From contig MGJK01000003.1 in the NCBI GenBank assembly GCA_001794215.1, positions 1 through 46,011 of the forward strand: a stretch of DNA of 46,011 nucleotides. Reading direction: 5' to 3'. Each line of letters starts with the position of its first letter. Position 1 is the stretch's first letter. Made by a program: the position numbers and the translations under genes. The notes under the pieces are model-generated. The model saw only the letters and a program-made list of their open reading frames with translations. It was not told the origin of the DNA and ran no database searches. Shown one piece after another: positions 31,478 to 38,886 of this stretch. The DNA is from Candidatus Yanofskybacteria bacterium RIFCSPHIGHO2_01_FULL_44_24. GTDB lineage: Bacteria; Patescibacteriota; Minisyncoccia; 2-02-FULL-40-12; GWA2-44-9.

Positions 31478-32650
31478 ATGAACCAGCTTTTAGAAAGAGG
31501 CGTAGAAGAGATTATAGAAAAAGAACATTTAAGGGCCCGCTTGGATAGGGGCGACAAGCTCAGGATTAAACTCGGGATTGACCCCACCGCACAAGACCTC
31601 CATTTAGGCCACACCGTGGTCTTAAGAAAACTTAGGCAGTTTCAGGATGCCGGTCATCAGGCCGTTTTTATTATCGGTGATTTCACCGCTACCATCGGAG
31701 ACCCTTCTGGTCGCAACGAATCAAGGCCAGCCTTATCGGAAAAAGATATTAAAGATAATATGAAAAATTATCTTAATGAGGCGGGTAAGGTTATTGATTT
31801 AAAAAAGGCGGAAATTCACCACAATTCTGAGTGGTACAAGAAAAAAGACACCGGTTTCTTGATGGAGCTGGCCAGTAAGTTTACGGTAGCGCGGATGATG
31901 GAGAGGGATGACTTTCAAAAAAGGCTCAAAGACGGTCAGGACATAAGCCTTCTCGAAATATTGTACCCTATACTGCAAGGGTATGATTCATTTGCCGTAA
32001 AGGCTGATCTGGAATTAGGCGGTACCGATCAAAAATTTAATCTTTTAACCGGGAGGAAGGTTCAGAAAAGATACGGCCAGGCAGAGCAGGACGTGATGAC
32101 CATGGTTCTTATCGAAGGTTTGGACGGATCAAAAAAGATGAGCAAGAGTTTAGGGAATTATATAGGCCTCTCGGAAAGGCCGGAAGATATGTTCGGAAAA
32201 ACCATGTCGTTGCCGGACGTACTAATGCCCAAGTACTTCAGTGTTCTAACCGATGTTCCAGATGAGGAGATAGACCGACTTAAAAAAGATTTAAATAGTC
32301 AAAATTCGAGCGGCCAGTCGCTTAAAGGATGGAAGGAGAGGTTGGCTTATGAGTTAGTAAAAATATATCACGGAGAAAGAGAGGCGAAAAAAGTTCGGGA
32401 CGAATTTAATAGAGTTTTTTCTAAAAGGGAGATACCGGAAGATGTTAAAGAATGGAAGACGGGTGGCGACAGCGGTATCGTAGATATTTTAGTAGATTCT
32501 GACTCGGTAAAATCCAAAACAGAAGCCAAGAGACTTATAGACCAGAAAGCCTTATCGATTAACGGTCACACTATTACTGATTGGGATTTCAAGGTAAAAA
32601 AGGGCCAAGTGGTAAAAATAGGTCCGAGAAAGTTCTTGAAAGTATTGTAA
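31478..32650 (+). CDS. tyrS: tyrosyl-tRNA synthetase
   Basis: It charges tRNA-Tyr with tyrosine. The class I signatures are HLGH (about 47-50, in DLHLGHTVVLRKL) and KKMSKS near 222. IIGDFTATIGDPSGR is the family's nucleotide region, and LEIL-YPILQGYDSF with GGTDQKFNLL forms the tyrosine site. The C-terminal S4-type RNA-binding domain (SVKSKTEAKRLIDQKALSING to the end) is intact. The 390-residue length belongs to the TyrZ-like subgroup with HLGH. It is a single gene with a strong terminator right after the stop. Confidence 0.96.
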   Translation: MNQLLERGVEEIIEKEHLRARLDRGDKLRIKLGIDPTAQDLHLGHTVVLRKLRQFQDAGHQAVFIIGDFTATIGDPSGRNESRPALSEKDIKDNMKNYLNEAGKVIDLKKAEIHHNSEWYKKKDTGFLMELASKFTVARMMERDDFQKRLKDGQDISLLEILYPILQGYDSFAVKADLELGGTDQKFNLLTGRKVQKRYGQAEQDVMTMVLIEGLDGSKKMSKSLGNYIGLSERPEDMFGKTMSLPDVLMPKYFSVLTDVPDEEIDRLKKDLNSQNSSGQSLKGWKERLAYELVKIYHGEREAKKVRDEFNRVFSKREIPEDVKEWKTGGDSGIVDILVDSDSVKSKTEAKRLIDQKALSINGHTITDWDFKVKKGQVVKIGPRKFLKVL

Positions 32651-32682
32651 ATTTAAATCGCCCCGGCCGGGGCGATTTAAAT
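32651..32682. terminator. 32-bp perfect palindromic terminator after tyrS
   Basis: A fully symmetrical sequence with centre GGCC and arms ATTTAAATCGCCCC. It stands directly after the tyrS stop and before the stop of the convergent acidic gene, so it can serve both strands. Confidence 0.7.
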
Positions 32683-32685
32683 CAG

Positions 32686-32892
32686 TTACCAGCTATTTCC
32701 TTCATCTTCGTCTCCGGCCACTGGATCGCTCTCGTCATTAAGATCGGGGTCGTCCATCTCACTGTCATCCTCCTCGTCATCATCCTCTTCTATCACAGGT
32801 TCGACCGGGTCACCATCGAGACCGCCATCTTCTATAGACATCGTTTTCCAGAACAGACTGTCCATAAATGGGTTTTCTTTGCCTGTCCCCAT
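32686..32892 (-). CDS. small highly acidic protein
   Basis: No homologue is recognised. The 68-residue product is dominated by Asp and Glu from residue 21 on (EEDDDEEDDSEMDDPD) and has no hydrophobic segment. It is kept as a gene because it has AAGGAG three bases before the ATG (one of the best Shine-Dalgarno matches in the window), a promoter on the minus strand (TTGAGG 32968-32963, TAATAT 32944-32939, 18-base spacer) and a terminator. A perfect DnaA box lies just upstream of the -35. It may be a nucleic-acid mimic or a calcium or basic-protein binder, but that is speculation. Confidence 0.55.
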   Translation of the reverse strand: MGTGKENPFMDSLFWKTMSIEDGGLDGDPVEPVIEEDDDEEDDSEMDDPDLNDESDPVAGDEDEGNSW

Positions 32893-32938
32893 CAGCTCCT
32901 TAGGGATCAGATAAGAGATCGGGCAAATAAGCTTATTT

Positions 32939-32986
32939 ATATTATTATATTACAAAAATCATCCTCAATTGTATTTATGTGGATAA
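32939..32986 (-). promoter_or_regulatory. promoter of the acidic gene with adjacent perfect DnaA box
   Basis: The minus strand has TTGAGG and TAATAT with an 18-base spacer. A perfect DnaA box, TTATCCACA on the minus strand at 32986-32978, lies nine bases upstream of the -35. Confidence 0.5.
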
Positions 32987-32990
32987 CAAT

Positions 32991-33144
32991 GTCAACCCCT
33001 CACTTGAGGAAGGATAGGTTCTGCGGCAGCAAAGTCTTGTGGGTGAGGATTAATAAATGAACTAATCTATAATTCATAGACTTGGCTATTATACAGAACA
33101 ACTACTTTGCATATCCTTGCTGTATTACGGGGTCAACCCCTCAC
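32991..33144. mobile_element. MITE-like inverted-repeat element, copy A
   Basis: GTCAACCCCTCAC occurs at both edges (32991-33003 and 33132-33144). The right inner end 33113-33140 is a 28-base exact reverse complement of 35326-35353 in copy B, and similarity continues inward (GCAAAG, then TTCTGT). There is no transposase gene, so it would be a non-autonomous element. Its right end overlaps the last codons and stop of ruvC. Confidence 0.65.
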
Positions 33145-33600
33145 GGATGAAGCGCAACAAACCGCAATTGCTAAGGCGTCGGCGGCATCGTCCGGTTTAA
33201 TGTCGGTAGTAATTTTTAATATCAGGCGAACCATATTTTGAACTTGTTTTTTCTCCGCTCTGCCGTAATTGGTAATTGCTGACTTTATTTCCAGGGGGGT
33301 GAACTCGTAAAATGGCAGTCCGCTGTTTTCTATGGCCCAAAGCATAACCCCCCTCATTTGGGCTACCGGTATGGCGGTCTTTTGGTTCTTGAAGAAGAAC
33401 AGTTTTTCGACGGCAACCGCGTCGGGCTTGTATTTATTTATAATTTTAGAGACCTTATCCGCTGCATCTTTATATATTCCAGGTCCTTTGCCTGTGTTTT
33501 TTAAAATACCGTAAGCTAAACAAGACAGATTGTTTCCATTTGATTCTACGACCCCGAAACCGATACGAGTTATACCAGGATCAATGCCCAGGATTATCAA
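33133..33600 (-). CDS. ruvC: Holliday junction resolvase RuvC
   Basis: It cuts four-way recombination junctions. Catalytic acidic residues are in place: D7 in ILGIDPG, Glu in AVEKLFF near 66, and the Asp pair in PDDAADALAIA near 138-141. The 155-residue length is about 15 shorter than usual. The end is unusual: the last residues SVRG and the TGA stop come from the terminal repeat of the MITE-like element A, so the original C-terminus was probably replaced by the insertion. It is followed upstream by yebC and ruvB on the same strand. ruvA is not in the window. Confidence 0.93.
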   Translation of the reverse strand: MIILGIDPGITRIGFGVVESNGNNLSCLAYGILKNTGKGPGIYKDAADKVSKIINKYKPDAVAVEKLFFFKNQKTAIPVAQMRGVMLWAIENSGLPFYEFTPLEIKSAITNYGRAEKKQVQNMVRLILKITTDIKPDDAADALAIAVCCASSVRG

Positions 33601-33603
33601 ATA

Positions 33604-33633
33604 AATTTCTAATTTCTAATTTCTAATTTCTAA
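33604..33633. repeat. AATTTCT tandem repeat between ruvC and yebC
   Basis: Four consecutive 7-bp AATTTCT units (33604-33631) plus AA, followed by TTTTAGAAT-type complementary sequence near 33655. The unit is one base away from the AATTTCC unit inserted in the helicase and matches parts of elements R1 and R2. Confidence 0.65.
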
Positions 33634-33688
33634 AAATAATAGTCTGGTAATAAATTTTAGAATAATTAGCTTGATTAGAATAATTAGG

Positions 33689-34201
33689 TCAATTCTCCGC
33701 AAGGTTAGAGATTACGTCCTCGACTTCTTCCTGATCATCGAGAGCTTCAAATAGAAGATCGATTTTATCTCTCACAGATTCATCCGGGGCAGTAAATTGT
33801 TCGTCAAGCATCCAGCCTATACTGCCGGGCGGAACCATCTTACTTTCATGTTCGCTGAGTATATTTTTAATATCGGCAACAGTTCTATTTCTGTTGTCGG
33901 TAATCGCCTTTACACGCATAGCTATTCCGCCGGGTCCAATCCCGTCGATTATCAGCTCTTCTAATTGAGCCGAGGATTTATCGGCCGCTTTCTTTATCGC
34001 CCGCGCTATATTGTCGTTCGGAACATTCATTGCTCGAGCCTGGTCTATCGCTTGAGACAGGGCGGCGTTGGATTTCGGGTCAGTGCCTTTTTTTGCCGCA
34101 AGAGTTATCGCCCTCGATATCTTAGAGAAAAGCTGTCCTCGTTTTTTATCAGTAACGGCTTTTTTGTGTCTGATCTGGGCCCACTTAGAGTGTCCGCTCA
34201 T
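33689..34201 (-). CDS. yebC: YebC/PmpR-family protein, short form
   Basis: The first residues MSGHSKWAQIRHKKAVTDKKRG are the family signature, followed by the three-helix domain and AALSQAIDQARAMNVPNDNI. The second domain has IDGIGPGGIAMRVKAITDNRNRT. At 170 residues it is about 70 shorter than the usual 240-250: the third domain is reduced to an acidic end (ALDDQEEVEDVISNL). Members act as DNA-binding regulators or as ribosome-associated factors that relieve proline stalling; the sequence cannot decide between them. It overlaps ruvB by four bases. Confidence 0.92.
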   Translation of the reverse strand: MSGHSKWAQIRHKKAVTDKKRGQLFSKISRAITLAAKKGTDPKSNAALSQAIDQARAMNVPNDNIARAIKKAADKSSAQLEELIIDGIGPGGIAMRVKAITDNRNRTVADIKNILSEHESKMVPPGSIGWMLDEQFTAPDESVRDKIDLLFEALDDQEEVEDVISNLAEN

Positions 34202-35298
34202 AGCAGTGTATTTTTAATTCCAAGATGTTTTAGGCCTTGAGCGGTGATAACCCGGCCCTTTGGTGTCCGGGCTATTAACCCGATCCTCAGCAGATACGGT
34301 TCATAAACATCTTCGATGGTGCCCTCTTCTTCCGATATGGAGGCAGCGATAGATTTAAGTCCTACGGGACCGCCGGCAAACTTGTCTGCGATAGCGTGCA
34401 TAATTTCTCTGTCTGTTTTTTCAAGTCCTCGGTCGTCTATCTCGAGCATGGCTAAGGCCTTTTTTGCGGCCAAAGCGCTTATGGAAGTTTCCTCATCCGT
34501 CATTTGGCTATAGTCCCTTACTCTTTTGAGCAGGCGGTTGGCTACCCGGGGAGTGAATCGTGATGCCTGTGAAATAATGCTTACCGCCTCTTTGTCCGTA
34601 TCTATACTGAGCAATTTAGCCGAGCGGTTGACGATTCTTTCTATGTCTCCCTGATTATAAAAATCCAGCCTCAAATTAGCTCCGAAGCGAGATCGAAAAG
34701 GGGATGAGAGCATTGATATCTTGGTCGTAGCGGCGATAAGGGTAAACCGAGGCAGGTCTATCTGAAGAGTCTTAGCCGAATTGCCTTTACCGATGACTAT
34801 ATCAAGTTTAAAGTTTTCCATTGCCGGATAAATAACCTCCTCAACGGCTTTATTCAGCCTATGGACCTCATCTATAAATAAAATATCCCCGTCGCTTAGG
34901 CCGGTAAGTATTGAGCCGACATCCCCGGCTTTTTCAAGGGCAGTGCCGGAAGTAATTTTAAGATTTGCTCCCAGTTCCTTGGCTATAATATAAGCAAGAG
35001 TCGTCTTGCCTAAGCCGGAGGGGCCGTGAAGCAGAAGATGCTCGATAGGTTCCTTTCTTTTCTTAGCCGCTCCGATAAGTATCTTAAGATTTTCTTTTAT
35101 CTTATCCTGGCCGACATACTCATCAAAGTTGGAGGGCCTTAGCGCGCGGTCAAGAACCTGATCGTCCAAGGTCGGCTTCGGAGCAACTTCTTGCCGGCCG
35201 GCCGTAGAATTATTTGATCCCGGATTGTCGTGTCTCTTAATTTTCATATAAGATTCCAACCCGACAGAGGTCTCGCTCGCCCCATAGAGGCGAGTCAT
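34198..35298 (-). CDS. ruvB: Holliday junction branch-migration helicase RuvB
   Basis: It is an AAA+ motor that, with RuvA, drives branch migration. Walker A HGPSGLGKTTLA lies near 90-101, Walker B ILFIDEVHRL near 136-145, sensor 1 is in IAATTKISMLSSPFRSRFG, and the C-terminal winged helix includes RIGLIARTPKGRV. The 366-residue length includes an N-terminal extension of about 45 residues before RPSNFDEYVGQ. Two starts are possible, ATG 35298 with GAGG four bases upstream, or ATG 35247. It is transcribed with yebC and ruvC as one unit flanked by the two MITE-like elements. Confidence 0.94.
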   Translation of the reverse strand: MTRLYGASETSVGLESYMKIKRHDNPGSNNSTAGRQEVAPKPTLDDQVLDRALRPSNFDEYVGQDKIKENLKILIGAAKKRKEPIEHLLLHGPSGLGKTTLAYIIAKELGANLKITSGTALEKAGDVGSILTGLSDGDILFIDEVHRLNKAVEEVIYPAMENFKLDIVIGKGNSAKTLQIDLPRFTLIAATTKISMLSSPFRSRFGANLRLDFYNQGDIERIVNRSAKLLSIDTDKEAVSIISQASRFTPRVANRLLKRVRDYSQMTDEETSISALAAKKALAMLEIDDRGLEKTDREIMHAIADKFAGGPVGLKSIAASISEEEGTIEDVYEPYLLRIGLIARTPKGRVITAQGLKHLGIKNTLL

Positions 35299-35325
35299 AA
35301 GACCTCGGCGAGGCTATCTCTAACG

Positions 35326-35474
35326 GGGGTTGACCCCGTAATACAGCAAGGATCGGCAAAGCAGTCATTCTGTCCTATATGCCGGTTCTATCTAATCATC
35401 TACGCTTGATAATCTGGACTATCAGTTAGTCTTTGCTTATGCAGAATATATCCTTGCTGATATGCGGGGTTGAC
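35326..35474. mobile_element. MITE-like inverted-repeat element, copy B
   Basis: The left end (35326-35353, starting GGGGTTGACCCCG) is identical, in inverse orientation, to the end of copy A. The right end (35450-35474, ATCCTTGCTGATATGCGGGG and TTGAC) is an imperfect inverted copy of the left end, so the element has about 25-base terminal inverted repeats around 96 bases. No open frame is inside. The right terminus provides the TTGAC of a -35 box. Confidence 0.65.
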
Positions 35475-35498
35475 ATTCATTTTAATTTAGATTACAAT
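35470..35498 (+). promoter_or_regulatory. near-consensus promoter at the edge of MITE-like element B
   Basis: TTGACA (35470-35475), a 17-base spacer and TACAAT (35493-35498). No protein gene follows on this strand; a structured RNA does. Confidence 0.75.
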
Positions 35499-35504
35499 AT
35501 GCAC

Positions 35505-35690
35505 GGATCATAAGCCTCAAAACCCATTTAATCTGTAGGCAATTGGGTAGGTGTTGTCACGCAGACCCAACAGGGATACTGTCTTAGTTCGGATAGTTTG
35601 GTTCCGACTGAACTACTCCTCGGAATTATCCTATCCCGCGTTTTGTAAATTCGGGCCTTTGCCTACAGATTAAAGGGGTTTTATGTTTAA
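35505..35690 (+). ncRNA. structured RNA candidate (unassigned)
   Basis: The start is expected about seven bases after the TACAAT box. 35519-35541 pairs with 35660-35682 over 23 positions with one mismatch, enclosing about 118 bases. Inside are a hairpin TTGGGT/ACCCAA (35543-35570) and a second arm opened by GGGATA (about 35573) and closed by TATCCC, so the fold is a multi-branched junction. The closing helix ends in TTTTA and can also terminate transcription. The length (about 185) is similar to 6S RNA, but the branching does not fit a simple rod, so no family is claimed. It ends just before the convergent pilB stop. Confidence 0.6.
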
Positions 35691-35699
35691 AAAGTGCTT

Positions 35700-37361
35700 T
35701 TAGCCGAATACTCTCTCAAGCTCTTCCAGCGAAGTGATGCCTTCAAGAAGTTTCAAGTATCCGTCTTGAACCATCGTGACCATACCCTCGCTTACCAGAA
35801 GTTCATTAACTTCAGAAATCACCATTGGCCGGCTCATCAGCTTTTCTAATTCTTTAGATACCGAGAAAACCTCAAACGATCCTAAACGGCCGGAATATCC
35901 AAGGTGGCTGCATTCAGCGCATTGTCCCGGGTAGTATATTTTTAGAGACGAGCTCAAGTCGGGGAATTTTATCCGACCACTGATCGGTTCAAGGATCTTT
36001 TTAATTTTTGTAAGATCACCGGGGCTTACTTTCTTTAATATTTTGCATGATCCGCAGAGTTTTCTAATTAATCTTTGGGATATTACCAAATTCAAAGCCG
36101 GGGCGAGTATTTCCGGTTTCACGTGAAGATCTACCAGGCGGGGGATGGCTCCGGCGGCGTTGTTAGCGTGAATGGTTGATAAAACAAGGTGACCGGTCAA
36201 ACTCGCGTTCAGAGCTATATCGGCCGTTTCCATATCGCGTATTTCTCCGACTAAAATAACGTCCGGATTTTGCCGCATTATTATCTTGAGTCCGTTGGCG
36301 AATGTGTAGTTTTTGGCCGGATCAACCTGGCTTTGAGATATACCTTGAATATGATATTCAATCGGATCTTCAATGGTTAGGATTTTAGTTTTTGAAGAGT
36401 TTATGTAGTTTACAAAAGCATAAAGAGTGGTCGTCTTACCGGCTCCGGTCGGGCCGCTTACCAAGACCGTGCCGGTATTTATCTTAAGTTTTTCTTTTAT
36501 AAAATCGAGGATGTCTTTGCGCAGTCCAAGATCCTCGAGGGTGCCTCTTACGGTGAAGGGGTCAAGGATCCTCATTACTACGGTTTCGCCGAATTCGCTC
36601 GGTAAAATTGATATCCTCAAGTCGACGTTGTTATTATTCTTTTGTCGAACGCTGAACCGGCCTTCTTGGGGTCCATGGACATTTAACTTTAGCTTGGAAA
36701 GGATTTTGATCCTGTTTAAAATCTTATTGTAGTAGTCGTGATCAATAGTGGCTACATCGTAAAGAATTCCATCAAGTCTGTAGCGCAGGCGGGCAGTGGT
36801 TCTCTCCGGTTCAAAATGTATATCCGAAGCCCGTGTCTTTAGAGCTCCTGCCATTAAGATTTCGAGTAGTTTGGTGACCGATACATTGGTTATTTTTGAT
36901 TTCAGGTCAGCAATGGTTTTTATTTCATCTTCAAGTCTGGAAAGCTCTTCCTCGTCTATCTCGATTGCTCCGACTTCGAACACCTGAGGACGTTCGGAGG
37001 ACTTGTATCTTGCCCAGACGCGCTCCAAAGCCTCGGGGGTCGTTATCATTATTTCAAGGTTAAGTCCGGGTTTTTTAAGCGATTCAATGGTCTTTTGAGT
37101 GGCTGGGTTTGAGGGGTCAGTGACGGCGATGATCAGCTTTGAGGCGGTTTTGTATAAAACGGCCAGATTGGAGCTTCTGGCGGTATCTTCGTTTATAACA
37201 TGAAGAGCATCGCGATCTATCGGAACGCCTTTTAGATTGGAAAATGGCAGATTCAGGCCGGAAGCTAAAGAGTGGTACTTTTCCTCAGATTCTTTTACCG
37301 CAATATCCTGCAGTTTTTTCTCGAGTTCTTCTTCTTTTGTTCGGATTTGAGAGGGAGCCAT
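35700..37361 (-). CDS. pilB: type IV pilus assembly ATPase (PilB/GspE family)
   Basis: It powers extension of a type IV pilus or pseudopilus at the inner membrane. The 553 residues comprise an N-terminal MshEN-like region (LNLPFSNLKGVPIDRDAL), then the GspE ATPase: the DIHFEP-type ASDIHFEPE motif, Walker A SGPTGAGKTTT near 303, the Asp box LTIEDPIEYH, Walker B ILVGEIRDMETAD, and the His box GHLVLSTIHANNA. A zinc-type CxxC...CxxC (CGSC and CAEC) follows in the C-terminal part. Pili of this kind are common in CPR and probably serve host contact and DNA uptake. The other pilus genes are not in the window. Confidence 0.94.
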   Translation of the reverse strand: MAPSQIRTKEEELEKKLQDIAVKESEEKYHSLASGLNLPFSNLKGVPIDRDALHVINEDTARSSNLAVLYKTASKLIIAVTDPSNPATQKTIESLKKPGLNLEIMITTPEALERVWARYKSSERPQVFEVGAIEIDEEELSRLEDEIKTIADLKSKITNVSVTKLLEILMAGALKTRASDIHFEPERTTARLRYRLDGILYDVATIDHDYYNKILNRIKILSKLKLNVHGPQEGRFSVRQKNNNNVDLRISILPSEFGETVVMRILDPFTVRGTLEDLGLRKDILDFIKEKLKINTGTVLVSGPTGAGKTTTLYAFVNYINSSKTKILTIEDPIEYHIQGISQSQVDPAKNYTFANGLKIIMRQNPDVILVGEIRDMETADIALNASLTGHLVLSTIHANNAAGAIPRLVDLHVKPEILAPALNLVISQRLIRKLCGSCKILKKVSPGDLTKIKKILEPISGRIKFPDLSSSLKIYYPGQCAECSHLGYSGRLGSFEVFSVSKELEKLMSRPMVISEVNELLVSEGMVTMVQDGYLKLLEGITSLEELERVFG

Positions 37362-37465
37362 TAATATTTGTTGAGCCGGCAGCGTTTTAAAGTTAAGATG
37401 GTCTATCTGGAGCCAAGATAGCGAACCTGGCTCTTTTGTAAAGACGGAATCATGTGGATATCTCT

Positions 37466-37474
37466 ATTATAGCA
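37466..37474 (-). promoter_or_regulatory. extended -10 promoter of pilB
   Basis: TGC-TATAAT on the minus strand at 37474-37466. The leader to the ATG at 37361 is about 100 bases. It is divergent from, and close to, the nusA promoter. Confidence 0.5.
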
Positions 37475-37482
37475 TAAAGGGC

Positions 37483-37511
37483 TTGACCTGCGGGGATATA
37501 TTTGTTAGTAT
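37483..37511 (+). promoter_or_regulatory. promoter of nusA-tig
   Basis: TTGACC (37483-37488), a 17-base spacer, TAGTAT (37506-37511). The leader of about 100 bases holds the attenuator-like hairpin at 37528. Confidence 0.6.
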
Positions 37512-37527
37512 TATTCCAGTAACTTAG

Positions 37528-37555
37528 TGGTCCGCAGATGCGGACCCGTATTTTT
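37528..37555 (+). terminator. attenuator-like hairpin in the nusA leader
   Basis: GGTCCGC (37528-37534) pairs with GCGGACC (37539-37545) around AGAT and is followed by CGTATTTTT. Such a leader terminator ahead of nusA would allow feedback control by NusA, an inference from gene identity. Confidence 0.5.
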
Positions 37556-37615
37556 AAATAGCAATCAATCAACGGTAAACAATTCATAACGCTGTTGTAA
37601 ATTGTGAGTTGAGGA

Positions 37616-38881
37616 TTGTCGGTAGAATTGGAAACTAAACAATTTTTGTCAGCTATAAAGCAGATTTCTGAAGAAAAAGGAATTTCAGAGAAAAGCGTCA
37701 TAGAAACAATCGAGGCCGCCATCGCTGCCGCCTACAAAAGGGATTACGGTAAAAAAGGCCAGATCATTAAAGCCAAACTCGACATGGAAACGGGCGATTT
37801 GGACATGACCCAGATCAGCTATGTAGTCGAGGGGATGGATGAAGAGGGCTATATAACCGGTAAGTTGCCGGCTAAATTATCCGAAGACAGGGCTGATATG
37901 CAGGACTTGGAAGATTTGAGACAGAGAAGGGAAAGGCGGGAGAAAATAGAAGAAGAAAAAAAGGAAGAAAACGGAGAGATAAAAATTAAATTCAATCCCG
38001 AAAAGCATGTACTTTTAGAAGATGCCAAAAAGAAAAATAAAAAATTAAAGGTAGGCGACGAAATCGTGGTTAAGCTTGAAGCCCAGACCAGCTTCGGCCG
38101 TATCGCCGCCCAAACGGCCAAGCAGGTCATTATCCAGAGACTGAGAGAGGCCGAGCGGAACGCTATCTTTTCCGAGTTTAAGAATAGGGAAGGCGAGCTG
38201 ATAAGCGGCGTAGTTCAAAGACGCGAGGGCCCCTTAGTTTTTATCGACCTTGGTAAAACAAACGGCCTCCTGGTTCCCATTGAACAAATACCCACCGATA
38301 ATTACAGGATCGGACAACGACTAAGGTTTCTTATTTTAAAAGTGGAAGAAACCTCGCGCGGACCGATGATTCTTTTATCCAGATCACATCCCAAGCTGGT
38401 AGTCGAACTTTTCCGAGTGGAAGTTCCGGAAATAGACAGCGGATCGGTAGAGATCAGGGCGATCGCCCGAGAAGCCGGGTCAAGGACCAAGATCGCGGTA
38501 AGCTCGAAAGAGGAAGGCGTTGATCCGATCGGGTCTCTGGTGGGGCAAAAAGGAGTCAGGGTGCAGACCGTCATTAATGAGCTCTCTGGTGAGAAGATAG
38601 ATATAATTCTTTGGAGCGAGAAGCCGAAAGAATTCATTGCCAACTCTCTTTCTCCGGCCAAAGTAGTAAATGTCGATATTATTGATGAAAAAAGAAGACA
38701 TGTTTTAGTCGAAGTGTCCGATGACCAGTTCTCCTTGGCTATAGGGAAAAGAGGACAGAATGTCCGACTTGCCGCCAAACTTACAAACTGGAAAATAGAC
38801 GTCCGGTCGCCCAAGGAAAACCTCAATTTTAAAGAGGTCGTCGAAGAAACGGAAATTAAGAACGAAACAGCGAGCCTATAA
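37616..38881 (+). CDS. nusA: transcription termination/antitermination factor NusA
   Basis: It binds RNA polymerase and nascent RNA, controlling pausing, termination and antitermination. The 421-residue protein has the N-terminal polymerase-binding domain with a charged insertion (RQRRERREKIEEEKKEENGE, about 103-122). An S1 domain follows (GELISGVVQRREGPLVFIDL, then LLVPIEQIP, near 192-265), then two KH domains with DPIGSLVGQKGVRVQTVINEL and FSLAIGKRGQNVRLAAKLTNW. E. coli-type acidic C-terminal repeats are absent, as in many bacteria. The start is taken as TTG 37616; a second TTG at 37628 is possible, and neither has a well spaced Shine-Dalgarno. It is followed five bases later by tig. Confidence 0.94.
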   Translation: MSVELETKQFLSAIKQISEEKGISEKSVIETIEAAIAAAYKRDYGKKGQIIKAKLDMETGDLDMTQISYVVEGMDEEGYITGKLPAKLSEDRADMQDLEDLRQRRERREKIEEEKKEENGEIKIKFNPEKHVLLEDAKKKNKKLKVGDEIVVKLEAQTSFGRIAAQTAKQVIIQRLREAERNAIFSEFKNREGELISGVVQRREGPLVFIDLGKTNGLLVPIEQIPTDNYRIGQRLRFLILKVEETSRGPMILLSRSHPKLVVELFRVEVPEIDSGSVEIRAIAREAGSRTKIAVSSKEEGVDPIGSLVGQKGVRVQTVINELSGEKIDIILWSEKPKEFIANSLSPAKVVNVDIIDEKRRHVLVEVSDDQFSLAIGKRGQNVRLAAKLTNWKIDVRSPKENLNFKEVVEETEIKNETASL

Positions 38882-38886
38882 AAGCC

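Noticed and set aside
32581..33060. 159-residue plus-strand frame after tyrS
   Set aside because: It runs through the tyrS terminator and is antisense to the acidic gene, which has much better start signals.
33604..33633. CRISPR-like array of short repeats
   Set aside because: The units are 7 bp and directly adjacent, without spacers; no cas genes are in the window.
35505..35690. 6S RNA call
   Set aside because: The length fits, but the interior forms separate hairpins and not a single rod with a central bubble.
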